NCBI GenBank assembly: GCA_947382645.1
Contig: CANDAE010000016.1
Coordinates: 10,905 to 74,904, forward strand
Reading direction: 5' to 3'
Origin: Suilimivivens sp009774465
GTDB lineage: Bacteria > Bacillota > Clostridia > Lachnospirales > Lachnospiraceae
DNA length: 64,000 bases
In this document: positions 26,247 to 34,305 of the stretch, in pieces
Layout: every line of letters begins with the position of its first letter
Numbering within the stretch: position 1 is the first letter of the stretch
Made by a program: the position numbers and the translations under genes
Notes under the pieces: model-generated
The model's input: the letters and a program-made list of their open reading frames with translations, nothing else
Databases searched by the model: none
Told to the model about the DNA's origin: nothing

Positions 26247-27326
26247 ATGTCAAAAAGATATATAAAGCATTTTGGTATATGGAGTGGTATTCTGCTGCTT
26301 TTATGTATTCTGGCAGTAGTGGTGTTTGATCCCTTTTTTCAGTATCACAAACCACTTCCCGGGCTTAAGGCAGTATTAACGGACAAGGAATATCAATGTA
26401 CTGGTTCTCTTAAAACTTTTGATTATGACAGCGTGATTGCAGGATCTTCCGTAGCAGAAAATTATTACAATGACTGGTTTAATAAAGGATTTGACTGTAC
26501 TGTAATCAAGGCGATAAGATCATACGGGGCTACAGCGGATTTATGTTTTCTTTTGGATTTGGCTTTTGAACATCAGGATATTAAATATGTTTTTTATAAT
26601 CTGGATCCTTCTGCGCTTACAGCAGATGCTCAGACTACCTATGAACTTACAGGATGTCCTATGTATTTGTATGATGATAATTATATAAATGATATTGAAT
26701 ACTGGTTGAACAAAGGAGTTTTAATGGAAAAAATTCCTTATTTGATTGCCAATTCCGTGATAGACGGGGCATATGATGAAAATGATTCTTATAACTGGGC
26801 TCAGTGGAAGCAGTTTAATTCGGATATGGCGCTGGGACTTTATATACGCAAGCCTTCTGTTTCAGAAATGAAACCGGAAAAATATTATGAAGATATCTTA
26901 AATCAGAATCTGAAACTGTTAACTGACCGGATTGAGGCACACCCTGACACTATATTTTATATATTTATTCCCCCTTACTCTATGCTCTGGTGGGATAATA
27001 TATACAGAGAGGGAGATACAGAGAGCTATCTTTATAATATGGAATATGCAATGAAAACTCTGCTTTCCTTTGAAAATGTGAAATTTTACTATTTTCAAAA
27101 TGACAGGGAGGTCATTACCAATCTGGAAAATTACATGGATATTCTGCACTTTTCTCCGGAGATCAATCATTATATCTGTGACAGCATGATAAATGACAGG
27201 CACAGAATAAACCTTGATAATTACAGGGAAAACATTAATGAAATGAGAGATCTTTCTTATGAGATCGTAAACGAACTAATAAAACCCTATGAGGATCAAA
27301 TCAAAGTAGATTTATATGATGATTGA
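26247..27326 (+). CDS. Membrane-anchored SGNH/DltD-like partner of the MBOAT protein
   Basis: A 359-residue protein with one N-terminal TM segment (IWSGILLLLCILAVVVFDPF) and an extracellular domain. DYDSVIAGSSVAENYY resembles the GSS block I of SGNH/DltD-like proteins found after MBOAT genes, and the C-terminal part has DILHFSPEINHYICD with Asp and His where the rest of a catalytic triad would be expected. It starts 13 bases after the MBOAT stop with GGAG upstream; a longer open frame overlapping the MBOAT gene was rejected. Likely role: final transfer or removal of the acyl group outside the cell. The substrate is unknown. Confidence 0.75.
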   Translation: MSKRYIKHFGIWSGILLLLCILAVVVFDPFFQYHKPLPGLKAVLTDKEYQCTGSLKTFDYDSVIAGSSVAENYYNDWFNKGFDCTVIKAIRSYGATADLCFLLDLAFEHQDIKYVFYNLDPSALTADAQTTYELTGCPMYLYDDNYINDIEYWLNKGVLMEKIPYLIANSVIDGAYDENDSYNWAQWKQFNSDMALGLYIRKPSVSEMKPEKYYEDILNQNLKLLTDRIEAHPDTIFYIFIPPYSMLWWDNIYREGDTESYLYNMEYAMKTLLSFENVKFYYFQNDREVITNLENYMDILHFSPEINHYICDSMINDRHRINLDNYRENINEMRDLSYEIVNELIKPYEDQIKVDLYDD

Positions 27327-27602
27327 TCACACAATTTGAAAGGTTTTTAAAATAGCCCATATATACGGAGCGCCGAAAACACATAAAGATTTAGGACCGG
27401 TAATATGCTCCGGATCATTTTTTATTTTTTCAAGGGCCTGGGAAAAAGTAGCTTTTGTAATTGATTTAGAGCGTCTGTCCACAAAAATTTCTCCTCCCTT
27501 AACATAATAAGTAAAGGGAAGACGTTTCATGGTATAGAAAGTTTCATTTTGGTGCTTTATCAATAATTCCCATAAAAAGTCAATTGTAATTTTTTCATCC
27601 AT
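27327..27602 (-). CDS. Small conserved protein of unknown function (91 residues)
   Basis: I believe this family is widespread in Clostridia but has no known role. The sequence shows an acidic N-terminal helix (EKITIDFLWELLIKHQNE), a strand-rich centre (FYTMKRLPFTYYVKGGEIFV), the basic element DRRSKSITKATFSQALEKIK, and a conserved-looking Gly/Pro-rich end (ITGPKSLCVFGAPYIWAIL). No signal peptide or TM. AAGGAAT precedes the ATG. Its stop codon abuts the stop of the SGNH-like gene, together making TGATCA. The pattern of charged and aromatic residues argues for a real protein rather than a chance frame. Confidence 0.7.
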   Translation of the reverse strand: MDEKITIDFLWELLIKHQNETFYTMKRLPFTYYVKGGEIFVDRRSKSITKATFSQALEKIKNDPEHITGPKSLCVFGAPYIWAILKTFQIV

Positions 27603-27703
27603 AATTTTAATATTCCTTAAATTTGTTTTGATTACTTCATATCTTTTATGTTAACATTAAATTATAAATCCGTAAACAAATCATGCAAAGATGGAGAAAA
27701 AAA

Positions 27704-28747
27704 GTGACTTCACGAAAAGTAACGATTAAAGATGTAGCAAGAGAAGCAGGCGTTTCAATTTCAACAGTATCTAATGCTCTTAATGGTGTGGATGTACTTC
27801 ACCCATTTACCAAACAGCATATTCTGGAGGTAGCGGAAAGGCTGCATTACGTCCCAAATTTAAATGGGAAAAATTTAAAGTCACAGGCAACGAAAGTGAT
27901 CGGCCTTTTTATAACATGTCTGACAGGATCTTATCATGGTATGCTGGCTGATTCTATTTATAAAAGCTGTCAGTCTTATGGCTATGAGCTTAATATATTT
28001 ATCAGTGATAAGGTTGATAATGCAATGATCAATCTTTTAGGCCACCGGGTAGATGGCGCTATTATTATGAATAAATTTATAAAGGACAGGGAAGTTAAGC
28101 TTTTATCAGAAAATGATATACCTGTTGTTTTTATTGACAGAAAACAAAAGGGAAAGTATTTATCCAGTGTGGTTTTTGATCCGTATTATGAAGGTGAGCT
28201 TGCCGGAAAGTATTTGCTTAAATTGGGGCACACCACTTTTGCTTATATATATGGTTCCGGAAACAGTTTTGATAATATAGAAAGGCTGAAAGGATTTCAG
28301 GATGTGCTGGGGCAGTCAGGAATTAAACTTGCAGATGATTATATCCTGCAGGGTAAATTTGAAAAAAATACTGCTTATCATTCCGTGTCAGAATTTGTTG
28401 AATCAGGAAAACCTCTGCCTGAAGCCATTTTTGCAAGTAATGATTTAAGTGCTATCGGTACTGTAGAAGCTCTTTTGGATAAAGGAATTAAAGTTCCTGA
28501 ACAGGTTAGTGTAATTGGCTGTGACGATATAGAAATTTCACAACTGGTAAGACCATCTGTCACAACTATAAGAACTTCCTTTGATGAGCAGGGTTCCATG
28601 TCAGTTGACTATTTAATGAGACTGATAAAAAAAGAAGAATCAGGTAAAATTGAAGTACTTAAGGGCAGAATTATTGAACGTGAATCCACCTGCATGAGAG
28701 ATGGAAAAATACCTATGCATGAGAAGCATCTTCAATTAAACGCATAA
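27704..28747 (+). CDS. LacI-family transcriptional regulator
   Basis: Repressor of 347 residues with an N-terminal helix-turn-helix (VTIKDVAREAGVSISTVSNA) and hinge helix (HILEVAERLHYVPNLNGKNL). A periplasmic-binding-protein-like sensor domain follows (VIGLFITCLTGSYHGMLADS, FASNDLSAIGTVEALLDKG, VIGCDDIEISQLVRPSVTTI). The start is GTG at 27704, seven bases from ATGGAG; an upstream in-frame ATG lacks a binding site. No sugar operon lies next to it, so its target is unclear. Its last 35 bases overlap the 3' end of murG on the other strand. Confidence 0.92.
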   Translation: MTSRKVTIKDVAREAGVSISTVSNALNGVDVLHPFTKQHILEVAERLHYVPNLNGKNLKSQATKVIGLFITCLTGSYHGMLADSIYKSCQSYGYELNIFISDKVDNAMINLLGHRVDGAIIMNKFIKDREVKLLSENDIPVVFIDRKQKGKYLSSVVFDPYYEGELAGKYLLKLGHTTFAYIYGSGNSFDNIERLKGFQDVLGQSGIKLADDYILQGKFEKNTAYHSVSEFVESGKPLPEAIFASNDLSAIGTVEALLDKGIKVPEQVSVIGCDDIEISQLVRPSVTTIRTSFDEQGSMSVDYLMRLIKKEESGKIEVLKGRIIERESTCMRDGKIPMHEKHLQLNA

Positions 28748-29801
28748 TAGTTTTAATGGAACTCAGCTGATTGCTTTTTCCCATAGCGTCAATGTAAGTC
28801 TGCCTTGTAAAATACAATTCCGTAACTTTTTCCACAAGAAGGTCAGCGGAAAGATAATCGTCATCAATTACCATAGAAAATCCCTGTGATTCAAAGGATT
28901 TTGCATTTAAAATCTGGTCTCCCCGGCTGCTGTTTGCAGATAATGGAATTAACAGATTAGGTTTTTTCAGTGCCAGCAATTCACAGATGGAATTAGCGCC
29001 TGCACGGGAAATCACGATGTCCGCCATAGCAAACAGATCTTTTAATTCACTTTTTACATATTCAAACTGTATATATCCTTCCATATGAAGAAGCATATTG
29101 TCAATTTTATCTTTTCCACAGATATGAACAATCTGAAAATCATTTAACAGCTTTGGAAGCGCTTCACGTACAACCTTATTTACAGATGCAGCGCCTAAAC
29201 TTCCTCCAATTACCATAATCACAGGTTTATTGGCAGTAAAATTACATAAGTCAAGAGCTGAAAGCTTATCACCCTTTGTCAATTCATCTCTGATTGGAGA
29301 ACCTGTAAGGACTGCTTTTTCTTTTGGAAGCATGGATAATGTTTCAGGAAAATTGCAGCAGACTCGTTTTGCAACAGGAATGCAGAGCTTATTTGCAAGC
29401 CCCGGAGTCATATCGGATTCATGGATAATGCAGGGAATATGCAAAGATGCGGCCGCCCTTACGACAGGTACGCTTACAAATCCCCCTTTGGAAAAAATCA
29501 CATCCGGCTTTATTTTTTTCAGGTATTTCCGGGCCTGAGCCAATCCTTTGATTACACGGAAAGGATCTGTCAGGTTTTTAAGATCCAGATATCTTCTGAA
29601 TTTACCGGTAGCAATTCCATAATAGGGAATATCAAAGTCAGTAATCAGTTTCTTTTCAATTCCATCATAAGATCCAATGTAAGAAACTTCATATCCGGCT
29701 TCTTTTAAATACGGCAAAAGAGCAATATTAGGTGTAACGTGACCTGCTGTTCCGCCTCCTGTAAGGACTATTTTTTTATTTAAGACAGAATTACTACTCA
29801 T
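28713..29801 (-). CDS. murG: MurG, lipid II-forming N-acetylglucosaminyltransferase
   Basis: Transfers GlcNAc from UDP-GlcNAc to lipid I on the inner membrane face in peptidoglycan synthesis. The 362-residue GT-B protein has the N-terminal glycine loop LTGGGTAGHVTPNIAL, membrane-association segment FRVIKGLAQARKYLKKIKPD, VFSKGGFVSVPVVRAA-like element, and the donor-site motifs GGSLGAASVN and SRAGANSICELLAL. It lies outside the usual division and cell wall cluster and alone with a TSCPD protein, so a second copy elsewhere or a stand-alone essential gene are both possible. Convergent with, and overlapping, the LacI gene by 35 bases. Confidence 0.92.
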   Translation of the reverse strand: MSSNSVLNKKIVLTGGGTAGHVTPNIALLPYLKEAGYEVSYIGSYDGIEKKLITDFDIPYYGIATGKFRRYLDLKNLTDPFRVIKGLAQARKYLKKIKPDVIFSKGGFVSVPVVRAAASLHIPCIIHESDMTPGLANKLCIPVAKRVCCNFPETLSMLPKEKAVLTGSPIRDELTKGDKLSALDLCNFTANKPVIMVIGGSLGAASVNKVVREALPKLLNDFQIVHICGKDKIDNMLLHMEGYIQFEYVKSELKDLFAMADIVISRAGANSICELLALKKPNLLIPLSANSSRGDQILNAKSFESQGFSMVIDDDYLSADLLVEKVTELYFTRQTYIDAMGKSNQLSSIKTIMRLIEDASHA

Positions 29802-29818
29802 AAATAAAGCCTCCGGTT

Positions 29819-30067
29819 TTAATTGTTTTCACTTTTCAGCATTTCAAGAGCATGGGCAAGCTGGTCAGGGCATGAGGTAGTCTTGAAACCGCATCGGATT
29901 CCTTTTAATTTCATAATGGCCTCATCCACGGACATGCCTGTTACCAGATTTGCAATGCCCTTTAAGTTTCCATTACATCCTCCAAAAAATTCTACAAATT
30001 TAACTTTGCCATTTTCCACTTCAACATCAATAGAAGTTGAACAGGTACCTTTTGTTTGATATTTCAT
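29819..30067 (-). CDS. TSCPD domain protein (TIGR03905 family)
   Basis: An 82-residue protein consisting of one TSCPD domain, a small fold also found at the end of some ribonucleotide reductases. Key features are the Cys residues in KGTCSTSIDVEVE, FFGGCNGNLKGI, GIRCGFKTTSCPDQLAHAL, where CGFKTTSCPDQ is the name-giving motif. The spacing of four Cys suggests metal or Fe-S binding. It is encoded 17 bases upstream of murG on the same strand and probably shares its transcript. The function is unknown. Confidence 0.88.
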   Translation of the reverse strand: MKYQTKGTCSTSIDVEVENGKVKFVEFFGGCNGNLKGIANLVTGMSVDEAIMKLKGIRCGFKTTSCPDQLAHALEMLKSENN

Positions 30068-30176
30068 AATTTCTCATCCTTTCTTTAATGGATAAGTATA
30101 GCAGAAAATTGAGATTTTTTCCAGCATGAAAAGATATTTTGACGAAATTTGGCGAGGAATTACAAGCCCTGCCTTA

Positions 30177-30205
30177 TTGAGAGAAAAAACCTCTTCCTCT
30201 ATAAT
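30177..30205 (+). promoter_or_regulatory. Promoter for the 30227 membrane-protein gene
   Basis: TTGAGA (30177-30182) and perfect TATAAT (30200-30205) with 17 bases between, 21 bases before the start codon. Confidence 0.7.
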
Positions 30206-30226
30206 ATAGTAAGGAAAGGAGGAAAT

Positions 30227-30931
30227 ATGTTTACAATTATTTATGAACACAAAATACTTACAGGTTTGATTTCTTTTTTTCTGCTGTCCAGTATGATATG
30301 TCAGATTATTTCCGGTATCATATATCAAAAAATGATTTCAGAATCGGATAATATGTCTGCAACAGAAAACAGGTTTTTAAAACAGTGTAAACAAAAATAT
30401 GCTAATTATTACAAGTTAAATGGTAAAATGGTTAATACGGGAGTATTTGTGGACAAGTTTCTTCAAAAAATACGTATTGCAGGAATCCGTCTTAACCGGT
30501 TAAATTACATAGCAGGTCAGATGATGATGTTGTCTGTGCTCACTACAGGGGTTTCCATCTGCCTTTCTCTGGCAGCAGGAAGCACTTTATTCCAGATCAT
30601 ACCCTATTATTTAATCAGTATACTGGGACTGTATTTATACTTTTCCGTGTCGGGAATTGTGGATGTGTCAGAAAAAAGAAAAGCGCTTAAGATAAATCTG
30701 GTAGACTATCTGGAAAATCATTATGCGCCAAGACTGGAAACGGAAAGAGAAAATGCTTTGGAGGAAGGAATAAAAAAGCGGGAAAAGTACGCAAAAGAAT
30801 TGTTATTTGAAAAAGAACCGGAAGCAGAAAAGGCAGCAATGCCGGAAGAAAAACCAAAGGCTGTAGTAGAACGGATTCCCAATAAGCATCAGGATGAACT
30901 GGAAAATCTTCTGGAAGAATTTTTTGCTTAA
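30227..30931 (+). CDS. Conserved membrane protein of unknown function
   Basis: A 234-residue protein that I do not recognise by name. It has an N-terminal TM segment (ILTGLISFFLLSSMICQIIS), a basic cytoplasmic stretch (about 35-85), two further TM segments (MMMLSVLTTGVSICLSLAAG and IIPYYLISILGLYLYFSVSG), and a long charged C-terminal tail rich in Glu, Lys and Pro (about 160-234) ending LENLLEEFFA. AAAGGAGG precedes the ATG. The tail looks disordered and could bind a soluble partner. It has its own promoter and comes 79 bases before the DUF1624 gene. Confidence 0.75.
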   Translation: MFTIIYEHKILTGLISFFLLSSMICQIISGIIYQKMISESDNMSATENRFLKQCKQKYANYYKLNGKMVNTGVFVDKFLQKIRIAGIRLNRLNYIAGQMMMLSVLTTGVSICLSLAAGSTLFQIIPYYLISILGLYLYFSVSGIVDVSEKRKALKINLVDYLENHYAPRLETERENALEEGIKKREKYAKELLFEKEPEAEKAAMPEEKPKAVVERIPNKHQDELENLLEEFFA

Positions 30932-31010
30932 ATAATTGGAAAGAAAGCATTCTTTATGATAAAGTTGATAAAGAAATACTTTAAGATAAATCCGGAGGTA
31001 AGATTCTTTT

Positions 31011-31778
31011 ATGGAAATGGAAGAAAAAAGTGGAAAAAAACGATATGAGCTTTTAGACAGTATCAGAGGACTGGTACTGATCAGTATGATTTTATATCAT
31101 GCCTGCTGGGATCTGGTTTATTTATTTGGGCAAAACTTTAGCTGGTATCAGGGAACCGGTGCTTACCTCTGGCAGCAGAGTATATGCCAAACATTTATTT
31201 TATTGTCCGGATTTTGCTGGTCTTTAGGAAAAAAACCAGCAAAACGCGGACTTATTGTTTTTTTGGGGGGAGCAGTTATTTCTGTAATTACCATATTATT
31301 TCTTTCCCGGGACAGGGTGGTGTTTGGCGTTCTTACATTGATTGGAAGCTGTATGCTGCTTATGATTCCGCTTCAAAAGGTTTTAAAAAAGATACCTTCT
31401 GCCACAGGTCTGGCAGTTTCCATATTGCTTTTTGTCATGACAAAGAAAATAAATTATGGTTACCTGGGGTTGAAAGATTTGTTTGAATTTCATTTACCGG
31501 CCGGTTTATACAAAGGACCGGTTATGACATTTTTAGGGTTTCCATCTCCGGATTTTTATTCAACAGATTATTTTTCCTTATTTCCCTGGCTTTTCTTATT
31601 TTTATCCGGATATTTTCTTTATGGAATGTTAAGTAAGGCTGGCAGCGGAAAATTTTTAGACAAGTACTTTGTCAGGGGAATCAGCCCTCTTTCTTTTTTG
31701 GGAAAGCATTCTCTTCTTATCTACATGCTGCATCAGCCTGTGATTTACGGCATATTGTCATTAGCATACAAAGCCTGA
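31011..31778 (+). CDS. DUF1624 membrane protein (heparan-alpha-glucosaminide acetyltransferase-like)
   Basis: A 255-residue polytopic protein, about seven TM segments, of the DUF1624/HGSNAT-like acyltransferase superfamily. The N-terminal RYELLDSIRGLVLISMILYH carries the conserved LDxxRGL and membrane His used in this superfamily; GFCWSLGKKPAKRGLIV and the ending SLLIYMLHQPVIYGIL are also typical. It may acetylate a cell-surface sugar, but no substrate is evident. The 3' end overlaps the convergent MFS gene by 34 bases. Confidence 0.85.
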   Translation: MEMEEKSGKKRYELLDSIRGLVLISMILYHACWDLVYLFGQNFSWYQGTGAYLWQQSICQTFILLSGFCWSLGKKPAKRGLIVFLGGAVISVITILFLSRDRVVFGVLTLIGSCMLLMIPLQKVLKKIPSATGLAVSILLFVMTKKINYGYLGLKDLFEFHLPAGLYKGPVMTFLGFPSPDFYSTDYFSLFPWLFLFLSGYFLYGMLSKAGSGKFLDKYFVRGISPLSFLGKHSLLIYMLHQPVIYGILSLAYKA

Positions 31779-33004
31779 TGGATTTCTTTAAATATTTTTT
31801 TGCTGGTAAGGGCAATCAGCGTGGTAATAATAAAGGCCAGCAGGAAAATGAACGACAATTGATTCTTAAAATGTTCAATCAAAAATCCATAAACAGCCTG
31901 GCCTACAGGCTGGGAGCACATACAAATGCACATAACGCAGGATGTAATTTTTCCAAGCATGTGTTCAGGTGTAAGCATCTGCATATAAGAAATCATTATA
32001 ATTGAGAGCAGAGAGGAAAGAGTTATCATAAAAAAACAGCATATGATGATAACATAATATATAACCATTGCCGGTGGAACAAGAAATAATACTGCCGCAA
32101 TTGGAAGTAATGATAAAGAAGTAAAAATAAGCAGCAGGTATTGGTTCTGCGGCTTTGCCTTTTTGGATAAAATACCGGCCATCAATCCGCCAAGCAGGCT
32201 TCCTGCAGCCAATGCTCCCTGTGCATATCCATATAATTGATTTCCGACAGTTACGGAGAAACCAAGGGACTGTGTAATTATAACAGGCAAAGCAATATTA
32301 ATAAGTGAACTGAAAAATAAATTTACAGAAGCTGCCGCAATAGATAATTTCCAGATAACAGGTTTTTCATTTCTGATAAATTTCAAGCTTTCCTTTAAAT
32401 CCATTTTGAATGTTTTCATGATAGAAGCCTGGGCAGTACGCCGCCTGTATGGAATTTGAATAAAAAGTTCCATAATAGCAGAGAAAATAAAACATGGAAT
32501 ACTGATATATAAAATAGGGTATAACCCAAAAAGTCCAAAAATGGCGCCTCCTGCAATTGGTCCCATTAAGGAAGCCAGAGAAGAGATTAAATTAATTGTG
32601 GCATTTCCTTTTATTAGATTTTCTTTTGACATAAGAAGAGGAATGCTGGCCTGTACAGCGGGCTGGTAAGCAGCCTGTATTCCATAAAGAAGAGTCAGCA
32701 TTACAAGAATTACCACAGTTAAATTAAAAAGGTTAAAATATAAAGTAAAAAGTAAAGTAATAAAAGCGGTAAAAAAATCTAAAATAACCATAATATTTCT
32801 TTTGTTTACCCGGTCCGCAATCATACCTCCCACAGGGGATAAAAGTATCATTGGAATAAAGGAACAGGCCGATACCAGGCCAAAAAGCATGGCAGAGTCT
32901 GTTTCATTTAAAAGATAAAGAGGCAGGGCAAATCGGAGAATTGCATTTCCAAATAAAGAAATGATCTGTCCAATAACTATAAGTATAAAATTTTTTTCCA
33001 ACAT
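31745..33004 (-). CDS. MFS exporter (MFS_3 / macrolide-efflux-like)
   Basis: Major facilitator protein of 419 residues with 12 predicted TM segments. It has the loop 2-3 signature GGMIADRVNKRNIMVILDFF and the MFS_3 pattern GIQAAYQPAVQASIPLL with NATINLISSLASLMGPIAGG, seen in MefA-type macrolide and siderophore exporters. AAAGGAAAA precedes the ATG. A GC-rich, structured region lies just upstream on the same strand. The substrate is unknown; a drug-export role is plausible from the subfamily only. Confidence 0.87.
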   Translation of the reverse strand: MLEKNFILIVIGQIISLFGNAILRFALPLYLLNETDSAMLFGLVSACSFIPMILLSPVGGMIADRVNKRNIMVILDFFTAFITLLFTLYFNLFNLTVVILVMLTLLYGIQAAYQPAVQASIPLLMSKENLIKGNATINLISSLASLMGPIAGGAIFGLFGLYPILYISIPCFIFSAIMELFIQIPYRRRTAQASIMKTFKMDLKESLKFIRNEKPVIWKLSIAAASVNLFFSSLINIALPVIITQSLGFSVTVGNQLYGYAQGALAAGSLLGGLMAGILSKKAKPQNQYLLLIFTSLSLLPIAAVLFLVPPAMVIYYVIIICCFFMITLSSLLSIIMISYMQMLTPEHMLGKITSCVMCICMCSQPVGQAVYGFLIEHFKNQLSFIFLLAFIITTLIALTSKKIFKEIHQALYANDNMP

Positions 33005-33044
33005 AGGTTTTTCCTTTCACGTTTTTTATAGATATAACATTTGC

Positions 33045-33118
33045 CTGCAGTTGCGGACTACCCAGTCTGGCTTGCAATGCAGCAACCTTTTGTTTCAATG
33101 TGATAAACTGCTGGTTGC
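33045..33118 (-). promoter_or_regulatory. Possible structured leader RNA of the MFS exporter gene
   Basis: An unusually GC-rich patch in the 282-base gap between divergent genes. It can form stem CTGCAGTTGC (33045-33054) with GCAATGCAG (33074-33082, one bulge), an inner GACT/AGTC hairpin, and an adjacent 6-bp stem GCAACC (33082-33087) with GGTTGC (33113-33118). I drew it on the minus strand because the MFS gene begins 40 bases further along. It does not match a riboswitch class I know. The rest of the gap holds the KAS promoter. Confidence 0.4.
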
Positions 33119-33168
33119 GGAAAAATGAATATGTATTTAAAGTTCTATAGAAAGGCACTGATAATTCC

Positions 33169-33197
33169 TTGAGATATTTGTCATATTATGGTATTAT
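33169..33197 (+). promoter_or_regulatory. Promoter of the KAS III-like / chemoreceptor operon
   Basis: TTGAGA (33169-33174) and TATTAT (33192-33197), spacer 17 bases. The leader would be about 85 bases long and includes GAGGTGA before the first gene. Confidence 0.65.
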
Positions 33198-33286
33198 GTT
33201 TCAACTCATCTAAAAACAGTCTTTAATCTGAAAATAGCATATAAAACATAATAATTATCGGGCATTTTAAATTGAGGTGAACACAT

Positions 33287-34288
33287 ATGAAGAACGTGAT
33301 GATCAAGGGAACCGGCGTATATACACCTGCTAATAAGGTTTATAACGAACAGTTGGATGAACATTTTGAAAAGCGCGGACTTAGTGCACATAATCTTATG
33401 AATCACTTGGGAAGAAGAAAACGCTATTTCATTTCTGAAGGAGAAAATACCATTACCATGTGTCAAAATGCCATTGATGCATGTATATCCAAAAATAAGT
33501 TGAACTTAACAGATTATGAAATGGTTGTAGTATGTACGGATACACCTGAGTATCTATTTCCCACAAATGCACTTAAGCTTGTCGGGCTTTATGGTGAGCA
33601 GCTTAAAAATGTAATTGCAGCATTTGATTTAAACAGCAATTGTACGGGAATGATTCACGGACTGGATGTTGTTTATAAATATATGAAAGCATCAAATATA
33701 CACAATGCTCTTGTGGTTGGATGTTTTTGTATTACCCCAATTGCATTATGGTCTGACACAGTGGTATATGCAACCTTTGCCGATGCTGCTGCCTGTGTTG
33801 CACTAAGTATGGAAGAGTCTGAGACTTCCAAAGGATTTTTAGACACTTACCTGTTTACGGATGCAAGTTATCATGGCTATATTACTTACCCTAAATGCGG
33901 CATGTCGAAGGTTCCATTAAAAGCCATTGAACCAAATGAAAAGAGACTGGAGTGGAATCCCTTTCCTATGGATTTTATTCCAAAGCAATGGTACGATGGA
34001 ATTCATCAGATTTTGGATAGAAATAACTTAACATCTCAGGATATAGATTATTATATTTTTTCACAGCTCAGCGATGAATTTAATGTAAAGACGCTGGAAC
34101 TATTAGGGATATCAGAGGATGATCATAAATATTATTTTGTAGGAAAGGAGTATGGATATACGGGAAACACATGTCCGATTATGTGTTTAAACAGACTGTG
34201 GGATATTTATTCCAAAAAGGGAAATAAAATTATTATTTGTACAGTTGGAGCAGGCTATTCCATTATTGTACAATTATATGAATTTTAA
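33287..34288 (+). CDS. Divergent 3-oxoacyl-ACP synthase III (KAS III)-like enzyme
   Basis: A thiolase-fold condensing-enzyme homologue of 333 residues. It keeps the nucleophile region AAFDLNSNCTGMIHGLD (Cys119) and the Asn loop GYTGNTCPIM (Asn294). The position of the catalytic His, normally in a PHQAN motif, is occupied by Ser259 in DYYIFSQLSDEFN. The triad is therefore Cys-Ser-Asn, which argues against normal decarboxylative condensation by FabH; acyl transfer or a different condensation is possible. No other fatty-acid genes are near. The next gene, 17 bases on, encodes a chemoreceptor-like protein, suggesting a signal-making or signal-sensing pair. GAGGTGA precedes the ATG. Confidence 0.8.
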   Translation: MKNVMIKGTGVYTPANKVYNEQLDEHFEKRGLSAHNLMNHLGRRKRYFISEGENTITMCQNAIDACISKNKLNLTDYEMVVVCTDTPEYLFPTNALKLVGLYGEQLKNVIAAFDLNSNCTGMIHGLDVVYKYMKASNIHNALVVGCFCITPIALWSDTVVYATFADAAACVALSMEESETSKGFLDTYLFTDASYHGYITYPKCGMSKVPLKAIEPNEKRLEWNPFPMDFIPKQWYDGIHQILDRNNLTSQDIDYYIFSQLSDEFNVKTLELLGISEDDHKYYFVGKEYGYTGNTCPIMCLNRLWDIYSKKGNKIIICTVGAGYSIIVQLYEF

Positions 34289-34305
34289 ATGAAAAGGGGA
34301 AATTT

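Noticed and set aside
27648..27657. ATGTTAACAT palindrome upstream of the LacI-family gene as an operator
   Set aside because: Only 10 bp with no central CG typical of LacI-family operators and no second copy; too weak to annotate.
32904..33158. 84-codon minus-strand frame with a coiled-coil-like stretch (LKQKVAALQARLGSPQLQAN)
   Set aside because: It overlaps the start of the MFS gene in another frame and has no ribosome binding site. The apparent helix comes from the GC-rich structured patch. I cannot exclude a decayed gene fragment.
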